Assembly (NCBI RefSeq): GCF_033568475.1
Contig: NC_133123.1
Coordinates: forward strand, 161,773,753 to 161,837,752
Direction: 5' to 3'
DNA: 64,000 nt
DNA from: Henckelia pumila
Taxonomy: Eukaryota > Streptophyta > Magnoliopsida > Lamiales > Gesneriaceae
Part shown: positions 22,037 to 34,206 of the stretch, piece after piece
Numbering within the stretch: the stretch's first letter is position 1
Layout of the letters: each line of letters starts with the position of its first letter
The notes under the pieces: model-generated
What the model was told of the DNA's origin: nothing
The model's input: only the letters and a program-made list of their open reading frames with translations
The model's database searches: none
Program-made: the position numbers and the translations under genes

Positions 22037-24120
22037 ATGTTGCGGCACGTAGCTAAAAGAGTTCTCGGCCCAGGATTACGATCTCCGGCGACGGTAGCGG
22101 TGCGCGCGTACCACGAGAGAGTGGTGGATCACTACAACAACCCGAGGAACGTCGGATCGTTCGATAAGAGCGATCCGAATGTCGGGACGGGGCTGGTGGG
22201 AGCCCCTGCTTGTGGCGACGTCATGAAATTGCAGATTAGGGTCGACGATGAGAGTGGGAAAATCGTCGATGCTTGTTTCAAGACGTTTGGGTGCGGCTCT
22301 GCGATCGCCTCTTCTTCCGTTGGTAAGTTAGTGGATGAAATCAATGATTCTGTGATTCATGGTGCCGTGATAAAATAAAAATCGCATCTGGTCTTTCTGC
22401 GTTAGGTTTCAGTGTGTTAATTTCCTAGCAATGTATACATATACATATAACAGATAATGTTTGTGGAAAGAGGGATATCTGAATGCGTCAGATGAGTTAT
22501 AGCTAGCTAGCACTTTCAATTACTGTCTCTGTGTGTGTGTGTGTTTTATTTTCATCCCGGTGTTTCCACTTATTGACTTTGGTTTTGGTACTGGTTTTAG
22601 TTAAATGATTTGTGGTTTTTTCTTTCAGCTACCGAATGGGTGAAAGGTAAACAGATGGAGGAAGTCCTGTCAATCAAGAATACGTGAGTCCGACTCTTTT
22701 CGGAAATTTCGAACCTACCCATGGGGTAATACCCCATGGGTGGTGCTCTTTTCCTTGTTCTACTGACAGCATCTCTAAGTGTTTTATTTTTCTTTTTATT
22801 CCGTGAACTCGTGTATAAGGTGGATTGATATGTAGTACTTGTTTTCTTTCTGCTTTGTAACGTTCGCGAATTCGCGCTGCCAAAAATATGCTGCTTTTTG
22901 CAATACTTGGCCTAAAGGTGGATGTCTTTCTCCTCCTTTGATATAATTTGATTACAAGTGTGCCACTTCACTCCTTGCTCCTCCATCTTCCACTTGATTG
23001 TTTTACTATATTTTTCTTAGATGCTTTGCTATATCTGTATAATTGCATCATGGTCTATGTAAGTTTTTGTTGTATTTCTTCTCAACTTATTTATTAACGG
23101 CGTTCCTTGGGTTGATCATGATGAAACATGAGTAGAAGAGCCATGATCCTTTGTTTTGTTGCCGAATTTAATATAATACATAAATGAGTTCGGTAAGAAT
23201 ATCGGTAAAAGAAATTTTGAACTAGGTAACAGCCATGTGTTTTTTTTTCTCTTTTGTTTTTCTTTTAAGCTTATTGCATTTTTGCCCTTATGTTCCAAGT
23301 TTTCTCAGTCGGAAGCTCCAATTTCGTTATTGTAGATTATTTAATACCTGGGTAGATCCATAATAGAACTGGATACTCTTTCTTTGGAGTTTGTATACTA
23401 CTCATGGAATATTGTTACCCTCATTAAGACTGTACAGTTCCAGGGTTCGAGTGATTGTTTGACTGCAGAGATTTTTTTGCTTATTTTATGATCTGCATGG
23501 AGTATAAAGAAATAGTAAACGAGCAAGAAATATTATTCCTCTCTCTCAATACAGTCCTGGGTGTATTTCAACTAGCAAACCATCTGGTTGAGTAGTTATT
23601 GGATATGATTATCAATATGTAGGTAATAGTAATAATATTAGGCTTCTAACCAATTTGATTAAAAAATGTCAGAAATTTGGTGCAGTGAGTCATAATTTTG
23701 ACGGGGAAACAAATTTTGTCATGTTTATATATCTGGTTCTGTTCCTATTGTTTTGCTATTGGCCTTGTTGGTTCATGATGAAAATACTTATTTGTTAATG
23801 GTAAGCGAATCTTTGCTGACTTGTCTTACGGTGATGGTGATTTGTGATTTTGGCAACGAAGCCATTCATTTTATTTTTACCCTACAATTCATACATATCC
23901 TTATTTCTCTCCCTTGTATACTGAATGTGTTTTTCCTTGATGATCCTCGAAATACAGAGAAATTGCGAAGCATCTCTCTCTTCCACCCGTGAAACTCCAC
24001 TGCAGCATGCTTGCTGAGGATGCAATAAAGGCTGCTGTCAAAGATTACGAGGCCAAGCGTGCTAAGTCAAACGGAGCTCAGGCGGCGGTTGCACCTGTGG
24101 AGAAAGCTGCTGATGCTTGA
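22037..24120 (+). CDS. ISU1: Mitochondrial iron-sulfur cluster scaffold protein ISU1
   Basis: Three exons, 22037-22322, 22629-22683 and 23958-24120, with GT-AG junctions encode 167 residues. The first 22 or so form a mitochondrial presequence (MLRHVAKRVL, basic and without acids) before AYHERVVDHYNNPRNVG, the conserved start of IscU. The three cluster-ligand cysteines are at 59 (GAPACGD), 86 (FGCGSA) and 129 (KLHCSML), with Asp61 beside the first. LPPVK at 122-126 is the docking motif for the mitochondrial HSP70. ISU1 assembles Fe-S clusters from the sulfur released by NFS1 and passes them to target proteins. The C-terminal extension (AKSNGAQAAVAPVEK) is usual in plants. Intron 2 (1274 bp) contains a perfect short palindrome. 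No lesion is seen. Confidence 0.96.
22717..22741. repeat. Perfect 25-bp palindrome in ISU1 intron 2
   Basis: ACCCATGGGGTA and TACCCCATGGGT flank a single A. It lies 34 bases inside the intron. Downstream bases read TGGTGCTCTT, so the minus strand gives AAGAGCACCACCCATGG, similar to Harbinger termini (GAGCACC...). It may be the remains of a foldback MITE. Confidence 0.7.
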
Positions 24121-25608
24121 GGAAGTTTATGTATTCCTACTATTTATACACATCACTCAACAGCTCATGTATTGTATTTAAGGACAAGCACATAGTCTTA
24201 GTAGATCTTGAAGATGAAACTCCTCGTGAAAATAGGTTGCATACGTTGCATCGTTTTATATTATTGCGTTTTCGTATGAGCAGGATATGTATGATACACT
24301 TTGTGTGTATGGGGCCTCACTTCTTTATGGCAATAAAGCTCATGTTTTCCAGCAAATGCTATAAAATTATATCCCCTCGATTGAGAGTAATAACATAAAT
24401 TAGATGTACGTGGGAGCATCAGATGTTATTCGTAGGACCCCACACAGAGCAGAACCTGCGGGTGACGTGGCGGCTCATGAGTGGTTAAAATCAGTGGGCC
24501 TTACATGAGACTCATTATTTTTGACCAATTATGGAGTTATACGTCACCTGCAGGGTAGTGCTTTGCAGGCGGCATGTACTAAACCCAAAAGGAGATGAAG
24601 CAAGAAAGAACATGGTCCAATCCGAATTTTTGGCACATGGAAAAAATGTTCGTTCTTTGAAATGTTTCTTTTGTCTACTCTTTTGTCTGCTAATAATGAT
24701 ATATGTATTTCTTGTTTTTGTTTTGATATTTATCGACATCATCTTTTATTTTTGTCTTTATAGAGTGTTAATTTTTGCACGCTTTTTTCATTTTTAAATT
24801 AAATTATTTTTAGTATTATCTAGATTTTCCTTGCACATTGACTACTCGTTTTGTCTGTGCTATTGGTGATTTATGTTTTTAGTTTTCACATATTTATCGG
24901 TTTCATTTTCCTTTTAATTTCACGCATTTTTTTAAAAAAAATGGTCGATAGAATTTACTTTAAATCGATCTTGAAAATTATATGGCTGAAAAAATTCACT
25001 TTATATTAGCACAATAAGCAAATTATATAAAATTCTGTTATAATGTTCATGGTAAATTATTAGCAGAAACGCAAAAATGATTTTTTTTAAAAAAAAAGTT
25101 TTATGTGATCACACTGTAAATTGTAACGCAGTATTGATTAATACATTACTATTTCTATTTAATCAGAAATAAAAGATATCAACTTGTTCTTACATTATTC
25201 TATTAAAATAATGAAAAAAAGAAACAAAAATATCATGTTTCCAAAATAGATAGTTCTGATTTTATAAACAAAATGGATTTTCCAACTCATGACGCCATGC
25301 AAATTCATAACCGTGTCCGATATATAAATCAATTAATGTTTGTGTGATAAAAATAAAATAAAATAAAATTAAAAGAGATGAAAAGTCAAATCTTGCTTAT
25401 TATTCAAAGAATGATTTATTTATAAAAGAATACAATAAAATAATGTCATCTACACTTCTCTATCTCCAATGGAAGATGTCAATGGTTAAAATAAATACAA
25501 CTTGACTATGTCTAAATCTTGAATAAACTAGTCCACCTCCGTTTACTCCCTCTTGCTAAGCACTTGATCCAACAAGGCCAGCAGAATTTCAGTCAAAATT
25601 GTTAGATT
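24121..25608. other. Intergenic region between two convergent 3' ends
   Basis: ISU1 ends at 24120 and the PP2C gene ends (minus strand) at 25609, so both 3' UTRs are here. A possible inverted repeat CCTGCGGGTGACGT / ACGTCACCTGCAGG occurs near 24452 and 24540. The remainder is AT-rich without a recognisable gene. Confidence 0.45.
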
Positions 25609-27316
25609 TTATCGGGCTAATTCGCCCAATGTGTTGGCAAATTTTCCCAGTTGAATAAGCATCACGCTTATGTCGTCGATGGCGCCTCTCGAAACCGAGA
25701 GATCAACAAGCTTTCTACAGGCAGACAGTGCCATCGGCTCATCGAGGTTTGCAACCAGGGGTCGGGCGATATCAATGGCTTCTTGATTGGTGACCTGCAA
25801 TGCAACAAAGAAGGGAGTCAGCATCCGAAAGAAAGTGTTAGTTTCGAAAACTGCTGAACACAACATTTTAAATAAGATCAAATACAATGGGATTTACCTT
25901 GTCCCATAATCCATCAGAAGCTAGGATGAGGAACTCGTGCTCGGGTTTAAGCGTAAGGATTCTTGTGTCTGGTTCTGATGTAATCCATTGCTTAAGGTAC
26001 TGGTCTCCAATAGCTCTGGAGACTGCTAAGGATCCCAAAACTCTCCAGACGCCATTGCGGTTTTCGACAAATCCACCCTGTTGCATCAAAACGTGCAACC
26101 TAAAGATCAATATCTAAACAAAGGACCACAATAACATAAGAATGAAGCAATGCTGGGATATGCCGGTTTGCTTACTCACCAGTCCCTCAATTCTGTCTCT
26201 CTCGTCTTCACGAGAGGGGCGGTGATCAGAAGTGAGCGCCTCAGCAACCCCGCCACTGCTGACGACTGCACGACAGTCACCGGCATTGGATACGACTAGA
26301 TTGCCTTGTGTAATCAATGCTGTCACACAGCATGTTCCACCCTGCTGATCTTGCCTGAGAAAATCCGAATCCGTGGTCAAGAAACCTTTCTTCACCGCCA
26401 ATTCGATTCCATCGTCATCTTCCCTTCTTTCCAACTCATGTACCACGTTCTTGACCAAGTTCTCCGCTGCAAACTCAGCAGCTTTTACGCCTCCATGCCC
26501 ATCAAAAACACCAAAGAAAGCCTGCAAATTGTAAGAGAAGACCCCATTAATCATCAATATATCCCGTATCGAGCCATCTAATATATCCCAACACTTTCAG
26601 TTTCCCTTTCTAATCTCTACAACATCGGTCAGAAAAATTTAGTTCAATGTCAGTAGGCTTTCACAAAACGTTATCAATTAATTCTTCGGTTCTTTTCTTA
26701 TTCTTGATAACTTCAGATAACTCCTCTGTTCCCCGCAATATAGTTGACACAAGGCGGAACACAGGCTCACAGGCCAATCACCACAATCAAATGAAAAAAG
26801 TTTCAAGTTTTGTTCGTCAGTTTCAATTGTTTTTCAAAATATGATATAAATTTGAAGGTTAAATTGCACGATTAGCCCAAATGAAACACAAATAAATAAA
26901 TCAGTGAGGGGAAAAAAAAAAAAAAGACAAACCAGCATCAAAACAAGAATTACCTGATTCGAATCACCATGAAGATCAACAACAGCAGCATACCGATCCT
27001 CCATCACCTCCCTCCTCCCCTTCTTACAACACACGGAAAACCCATCTCCCTCCACCTCCACCCTCTCCTCCGCCGCCTCCCTTTTCACCGAAGAATCCAC
27101 CAAAACAATCGGAATATCCAATCTTGGCGGCCTCTTCCTCTTCAGAACGGCCGGAAAATCACCGCCAACCGAAGCCCTGATGAGCCCACTTGGCGAAGAC
27201 GTCTTCTGAACCCGGAAAAGCCTCGGAGACGAACAAGACTTGGGAGAACACATGCAAGAAGACGAAGAAGGTGAAAAAACAGGAGAATTGGATGCCGCAA
27301 CAGCGCAAGAAGACAT
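25609..27316 (-). CDS. Group B protein phosphatase 2C of the AP2C type with MAPK-docking motif
   Basis: Four exons, 27316-26954, 26521-26180, 26077-25898 and 25794-25609, with GT-AG junctions encode 356 residues. The N-terminus ([16 protein letters not shown]) and the segment [12 protein letters not shown] (59-70) match the plant AP2C group. The latter is a kinase interaction motif: a basic cluster followed by L-x-I. The PP2C core shows MEDR (105-108), GVFDGHGG (125-132) with metal-binding Asp128 and Gly129, NAGDCRAV, and LASDGLWDK. These enzymes dephosphorylate Ser/Thr, and AP2C members inactivate stress MAP kinases in wound and defence signalling. The length is normal and no lesion is seen. 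A TATA box lies about 80 bases upstream. The exact paralogue cannot be told. Confidence 0.93.
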
Positions 27317-27395
27317 TTTCAGAGCTTTTTCTTTCTCTCACTACTATAACGGTTCAAAATTGGGATGTGAAGCAATGGGGAGAGAATCGAATTGG

Positions 27396-27405
27396 GTATA
27401 TATAG
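27396..27405 (-). promoter_or_regulatory. TATA box of the PP2C gene
   Basis: On the minus strand CTATATATAC precedes the ATG at 27316 by about 80 bases, leaving a plausible 5' leader. It supports the chosen start. Confidence 0.6.
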
Positions 27406-27524
27406 TGGGGAGACCCCACACGCAAATACGTGTTTCATGATCATCGCATCTCCGTGTTGCTTTTCTTTCCGTCAATTTCTTGGGACGGTTCGTTTCTTAA
27501 TTTGATGGATATGTAGACTTGACT

Positions 27525-27770
27525 ATGAATTATTGCAGAAAATAGCTTTTAAATATGGTTTCTTTCGAAACTTCTTGTTTTAATACTATTTTTTTTCAAA
27601 TTCGTCACTACAAATCTTATATTTTTTTCAAGATTAGTCTAATTTAGAATGAATTATTGCAGAAAATAGCTTTTCAATATTGTTTCTTTCGAAACCTCTT
27701 GTTTTAATACTATTTTTTCAAATTCGTCACTAGAAATCTTATTTTTTTCCCAAGATTAGTGTAATTTATA
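27525..27770. repeat. Two tandem copies of a ~124-bp unit
   Basis: ATGAATTATTGCAGAAAATAG starts at 27525 and its near-copy at 27649. The copies differ by a few substitutions and a change in T-run length. A TIR element follows directly, so the second copy may be truncated by it. Confidence 0.75.
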
Positions 27771-29011
27771 GGGGTGTATTCGATTCAAACTTTATTGGCT
27801 TTTAATGACTTTTAAAAATGACAGACTTCTGTGGAGTTGTTAGATTTTTATTGACTTTTATATAATGTCACAGAATTGTAAAAAGAATTCTATGGATTCC
27901 TGCAGACTTTTTGACAGACTTTCATGGACATTTTTTTTTAATAAAATTCTATAGATTTTGATTTATAACTTGAATGGTGATGAAAATATAGATAGTTAAG
28001 CATGTACAAACAAGTACAAACTTTTTAAAATTATATAATGTATTGACGAAAATAATAAATCTATCTATCGTAATATGTTTATTTTAAATTATAATAATCG
28101 AAATAAGTTTACGAAAATTATTTGCTATGAATCCATTAAGCAAACATATTCATAAATTTTAAGAAAATTCTTAACACATTGCCTGAAAGCAAAAAAAAAA
28201 ATTATTTAAAAACAATACAAATTATATTAACATTGTTAATACATAACAACACAATTAAACTCCGGTGAAATAATATCTTTTGTTACAAATTATTAGCATT
28301 TAACCGACTAAAAAAGCGATAAATACTATATTTTAAAATAAATTATAAAAAATGTAAAATAAATTACTAAACTTTTCCGATTACTTACGTAATTAATTTA
28401 ATACGGTACATAAGTTTAGATAAAATAGAGAAGATTAATATAATATTGTACGTAATATAAAAGATTTTTGTTAACGTAATAGCAATTAACGTAAGTTTAC
28501 CATTAATAATAGCAATTAACGTATATATTTTAGATTAGATAAAATAATAGCAATTAACGTAAGTTTATTATTTTATATGTTTTCATGATTTTATTTTTAT
28601 GTTTTTATATAATTTTAATAATAAGATATATATATATATCTGTTTTTTATGTTTGGAGAAAAATAATAATTTATAGGTTTTTTATAATTAGAAATCTCTA
28701 CAAATCTTTGGCATGAGTGGTGAAGAATTTTTTACATTTCATATTTGTACCTAAGGTTTTAAAATTTGTACTAAAGAATTTAATAGAAGTCAATGGAGAT
28801 TTAATGACATTTTGGATACCTATAGACTTTTGTAGAGTTTTAAAAAGTCATGTTTGAATACCACATGACTTTTAAAAACTCTATGAAATTCCATGCTGAA
28901 TACCTTTAAACTTTTGTAGAGTATATAAAAGTCTAGATTGAATACATCTAGATTTTTAAACTATACAAAAGTCATTAAAAGTTATTATTTCTCCTTGATT
29001 GAATACACCCT
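27771..29011. mobile_element. TIR element with GGGTGTATTC ends, no coding capacity
   Basis: The left end reads GGGGTGTATTCGATTCAA and the right end, reverse complemented, GAGGGTGTATTCAATCAAG, so about 15 terminal bases pair. TTTTAATGACTTTT recurs near both ends. A clear target duplication was not found. The interior is AT-rich and has no transposase frame. Superfamily not assigned. Confidence 0.5.
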
Positions 29012-29057
29012 CACATGAGTGGAAGATTTAAAATCGAAAATATATATATTAGATTAT

Positions 29058-29727
29058 GGGTGGCAAAATTTATATAAATCCCGACCCGTCCCCATTCCCA
29101 ACCCGATCCCGTCCCGAAATTTTTCCGACCCGAAATTTTTCTGACCCGATTAATTTTGGGATGGGCTACTTTTCTCAACGGGATTCCCGACCCGACCCGA
29201 ATATAAAAATAATATTTTTTAATAATATTTTTTAATTAAAAAAAATTTTTTTAAAAAATTTTATGTTTTAATATTAATGTTTTTATAATTATATACCATA
29301 TAATTTTTTTTATATTTATCTTTTTTAATATTAACATTGAGTTATAAATTTTTTATTTTGTTTTTTTTATTATTATGAATAATTATATATTTTTTTATTA
29401 ATTAAGTAGTTGTTTTAGTTTATTTGTAATGTACTAAAAAAATGTTTTAGTTTTTTAATGGTTATATATAAAGAAATTTTAATTTATTTGTAATGTATTA
29501 AAAAATTGTTTGATTTTTTTTCATAATTTTTTTAAAAAATATTTTTATAGAATTTTTTTTAAAAAAATATTATTCGGGATTACCCTCTCCCGACCCGACG
29601 GGATCCCAAATATTTCGGGTCCCGACACTTCTCGGGTGCGGGATCGGGAAAAAAAATCTCAATTCTTATCGGGACGAGAATCGGGTTAAGGGAGTTACGG
29701 GACGGGTCCCGACCCGATTCCACCCCT
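29058..29727. repeat. Block built from CGACCCG words with GGGTGG/CCACCC ends
   Basis: About 120 bases at the left and 160 at the right are dense in CCCGACCCG / CGGGTCGGG words around an AT-rich core. The ends read GGGTGG and CCACCCC. It resembles a foldback element. No coding frame. Confidence 0.5.
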
Positions 29728-29749
29728 AATTTAGATTAGTGTCGACTAT

Positions 29750-30589
29750 GGGTGTTCATCGGTCGGTTCGATTTTAATTTGTCTAATTTCGGTTCGGTTT
29801 TCTGGTTTTTGATTTATAAAAAATGTAATCCGAAGTAAAACCGTTCTACTTCGGTTCGGTTCGGTTTTTGTACTATAATGAATCGGTTTATACGGTTCGA
29901 TTTTGTCGATTTGATCATTAATAATACATAACATAATAAAATAAACATAAATTTCATTCAACGTGTAATTTAAATACCCCAACACACAACTTAAAGTTAT
30001 AAGCATAAAGTGAAAAAACAAAAAAAATAACAAACAATATAAGAACAAACATCTAACCACAGTCTTATAATATTTTACAAAAACAAAAAAAATTTCTATG
30101 GTTATTTCGATTTTGATAGAATTATTAAATTAATAATATAAATACATTGTAAAATATAATATGTTTTTTTACATGATTTCTTAGTAAAAAAATTAAAAAT
30201 AAAGTTTAAATGACTTACATAAATAACAATCAACTAAAAATTACATAAACAACAATCAATTAATCAACTATAAATTACATAAACAACAACAATAAATAAA
30301 TAAACAACAATCAACTAAAATTATTCAAAATGATTATTCATTCACTAAATATCATCTTATAACATATATAATGTAAATATAAAATATAAATAAAATTATT
30401 AATCTAATTCAATTTCGGTTTTTTCGATCGGTTCGGTTTTGACATATATAATCCAAAATCGAACCAAATAAACTTCGGTTTTAATAGTTATATCCGAATT
30501 ACAAAATACGGTTTTCGGTTCGGTTCGATCTTTGATTTTATCGGTTTGGATTTTTGGTTTTTTCGATTTTATTCGAAATATGAACACCC
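29750..30589. repeat. Block built from CGGTTCGGTTTT words with GGGTGTTCAT terminal repeats
   Basis: A perfect 10-bp inverted repeat GGGTGTTCAT / ATGAACACCC bounds 840 bp. Both flanks of the AT-rich core repeat GGTTCGGTTTT and its complement. No target duplication was recognised. No coding frame. Confidence 0.6.
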
Positions 30590-30599
30590 CTGACGTCAA

Positions 30600-32110
30600 C
30601 ACGAGAATATGGATTTTAGGAGTTAGTCACTAAAACGGATTAATTATCGTATCAACCCACAACTCTCCGAAAATTACCATTTAATTTTTTAAGAGCACGG
30701 ATAAATTATCAATCCAATCCTATCAATTTTGTTGATAGGACGGCTGACTCATAAATTTTAATTATATTTGAATATTGACACAAGCTAACTCGCAATCCAT
30801 CTAATACATAATTTGGATGGACGTAAAAATTGTTGATTCAATCTGTTTATTTGACGAGATGCCATAGATCAATTCTTTGAACTTAACTCATTTTTATGGT
30901 TCCACGTATTTGTGGGTGGCTAGGATTTAGCTAAAAATGGACAACGAGTCAACTATTGATATGATGTTGGGTTCAGTACACTGTACATATTACCCTGCCC
31001 TCAACTGATCTGGACGGACCAGAACGCATTTGATTTGTTGTGCGATCTGGTCCGTCTAGATCAACAGAGGACAGCTACCCTCAAGGTAACATTGATCCTC
31101 TCTGATGTTGGTTAACATAATTAAAATTCAGTTTTAGTTCACGAATTTAGAAATATTTAATCAGATATTTTAATCGTTTTAATTTTAATATTGTCTCGTT
31201 CGATTTTATCGTATTATAATTTGGTTTATAAGAAATAAATTCGATAGATCATTTTATATGTTTCTAAAAGTTATAGATTGATCAATAAACTCCAGTTTTC
31301 TATAATGTTCTTACTGTTTTTTGAGTTTATAATTAGATAATCTTTTAATTGATTATTTCAGTTTAACGTTTTTTATATAGTAAGATTAAGCTATTACACA
31401 AATTTAATGAATCAAAAAATATTTGAATAGAAATATAATCATCTATATTTGAGTTATTGAATATACTCTAGTACTTAAAAAAAAAAATTATATACTCTAA
31501 ATATATATATAAATTTTATTTTATTAAAGTAAAATTTAAATGATTAATTCGATTCCTTCTCAAAAAAATGATTAATTCGATTTTGAATCACACCAGAATA
31601 ATTTCGATTAAAATTTATAAAATAAGAAAAGCTACTGCGACATGGGATGATAGAGCTCGTTTTCCTTCCATCATGGTAAAATATACGAATGATAACTAAT
31701 TACCTTGAGATCATCAATCAATGCAAAATCTGGGAAAAAGGGTAAGATATCTTGGATCTTTAGAAGTCCATGCATCAGTTTCCTTGAGAAATGCTATTGC
31801 CTTTCTGATATTCTCTTGTTCAATGATCATTAATATCACTGTGACAAATAAATATCATTGAATGAAAAATATCTATCATGTCCAAATTAATAAATTGAGA
31901 TGATGATGATATAAACTCGCATCCAAATAACCTATTCCTGTGAAAGAATAAAGTCGGATAGATGTAAATGGTTAATGAGATCTTATATTATGAGTATTAT
32001 CCAAATCATGCATTCGATGATCAATATTTCTACACATGAACATAATAAATGAAATATTGTTGATGTGACAAATCACGAGGCATTGGATTTATGATTCGGG
32101 TAAAACCCTT
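30600..32110. other. AT-rich intergenic region
   Basis: No gene recognised. It contains a short hairpin at 31006-31063 and a fragment around 31634-31680 that recurs near 41520. The rest is unremarkable. Confidence 0.4.
31006..31063. repeat. 58-nt hairpin around GATCTGGACGGACCAGA
   Basis: Arms 31006-31028 and 31041-31063 pair at 21 of 23 positions around a 12-base loop. The arms are GC-rich in an AT-rich setting. Function unknown. Confidence 0.65.
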
Positions 32111-32115
32111 GACTG

Positions 32116-32893
32116 CACTTGGATAGAAGTATTTCAAATTCATGGATTTCAAATGCACTTTTGTTGTTTAGACTTAGAGAAGTAACACAATAAATATCAA
32201 ATTCACTTCTTTTATGTTTATATGGTAATTCATGACATTTAGGATGTATTTTAAGTTTATCCAATAAAGTAGTGATTTGAAATCAATTTTAATCCATCAA
32301 AGTAATGTGTAAATCAGTATTTTAAAAATCGGACCGGACCGGCCGGTTCGACCGGTTCGACTGGGAACCGGTCACTGGTCCGGTCCGAAATACCCTTAAA
32401 AACCGTTTTAACGGTTCAACCGCTCAAAACCGGTCAAAAACCGGTCAAAATCGGTCGAACCGGCCAAGAACCGGTCCCAAGAACCGGCAAAAAAACCAGT
32501 TGAACCGGTTTTCGAATTTTTTTTATTTTTTTTAAATTTTTTTTAAAATCTTAATTTAATATTTTATTATATATATACACATGATTATTTGAAATTTGTA
32601 CTTTGTTAAAAATATTATTTTTCTATTATTATATATTTTTTAATTAATTAATTTATTTTTAAAAATATAGTATATAAAACTATAATTAATATTTTGAATA
32701 TATTTATATAGTTATTTATTTTTTAAACTATGATAAATATATTTTTGTTTATTTATATACATCTTTTAGATTTTTAAAACATTGGTGTAAATAACTAATT
32801 TAAGAATTTAAGAATTTTTTATGTTTCATTATTAACACTAAAATTATAATCGAACTTTATGGATTTGAAATATTTTAATCCAAGCGCAACCTT
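32116..32893. mobile_element. Probable TIR element with a nested ACCGGTT-word block
   Basis: The left end GCACTTGGATAGAAGTATTT and the reverse complement of the right end, GCGCTTGGATTAAAATATTT, are similar over about 30 bases. Inside, 32318-32512 is dense in ACCGGTT and its variants. No coding frame and no certain target duplication. Confidence 0.4.
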
Positions 32894-33305
32894 AAGGTAA
32901 GATGAACTCTTCCGGTGGAAAGACCATGACGTAATATCTAGTTCCATTCTGTATATGTGCTGTTTCCATCTACAAAACATACCAAAGGCATGCCATCAAT
33001 GATAAGAACAAAAGATCGCTATTTTTTCAAGTATCGGTGATATAGAAAAAGATAAAAGTTTTTATAGAAAAAACATATAAAAACATTTATAAGAAAAGCT
33101 TTCAGCTTTCAACTAGTGATGGAAACTATGAAATTTGATGGTCACGGAAGATTGATCCCGTGATAAAATGAAAACCAAACAATTTAATCTGAGTTTCTAA
33201 ATATACCTCGCTCATGTTTCATGAAATATATATGCATACAAAAAAATAATAATAATAAAAAACCATTTACAAGAATAGAATAACACGATTTTTAAAATGA
33301 AATAC

Positions 33306-33518
33306 TGTTGGAATAAAATCTTTGATTATATTGATTTGATACGATTATACATTCCTAATTAGTTAGTTTAATCATTGGATTGAATATTGGATATAATTAT
33401 AATTATAGGATCGATTTACGTATTCCTAGAATAGAATTTCTTGTGTTTCTATATTGCATGGTATGTAATTCAAAATATGACAAAATACTATATGTCATTG
33501 CTTAATTACCACTTAACA
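33306..33518 (+). mobile_element. Solo or truncated Copia-type LTR with primer binding site
   Basis: The 213-bp segment begins TGTTGGAATA and ends TTAACA. It is followed at once by TGGTATCAAAG, a near match to the initiator-Met tRNA primer binding site. No gag or pol frame follows and no partner LTR was found, so only the 5' part survives. Confidence 0.65.
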
Positions 33519-33529
33519 TGGTATCAAAG

Positions 33530-34200
33530 AAAAGCTTTCATTGCACATCTCTCGATTTAATCTTCGCATGAGCCAATGAGCCTCTGACTCATGTGGGATT
33601 TTTGAAAAAAAAAAAGACAAAAGAAAAACTTTCATCTTTAATTTTTTTTTTCTACCCTTCGTTCATTCATAATGGGTATAGCTCAAAAAGCATTTGGGAC
33701 GACTTCTGAGCACGATTCTCTCACGGTAATCTTCCACGCATCTTCGAAATTAAACAATGACGGTTGAAAGCATTTTGGGATGAATTGGATTGCTATCGTA
33801 CTCCTTCTCAATGTGATTGTTATTTGGATGAAAGAATATCTTTCTAATTTTGAGGCTTTGAGCATTGATAAATCAGTTATTGTGTTATTTATTTATATTA
33901 TTATCTCATATGATTGTTATTTGGATGAAAGAATATTTTTCTAATTTGAGAGATTACTCATAATTATATCACAATCATTCAAAGAACCAGATTAAAAGGC
34001 GTCATATGGAACGGAGGAGAAGTTACAATTTTGTCATTTATGTTGTATTACGATGAATTTCAATTTTCATCGAATAAAATTTATAAAATAATAAATTCAT
34101 ATTACTATTAGGTTTTCGATTTTTTCAATTGAAATTTTTTATCTTTCGATCTAGATACGATCACTCTAGATCTAACCCTTGTGCATCGGATTTAACCCTT
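33530..34200. other. AT-rich region after the LTR fragment
   Basis: It may contain a little Copia leader near 33530-33600. A 38-bp phrase around GATTGTTATTTGGATGAAAG occurs twice (about 33809 and 33911). No coding signal. Confidence 0.4.
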
Positions 34201-34206
34201 ACTTTT

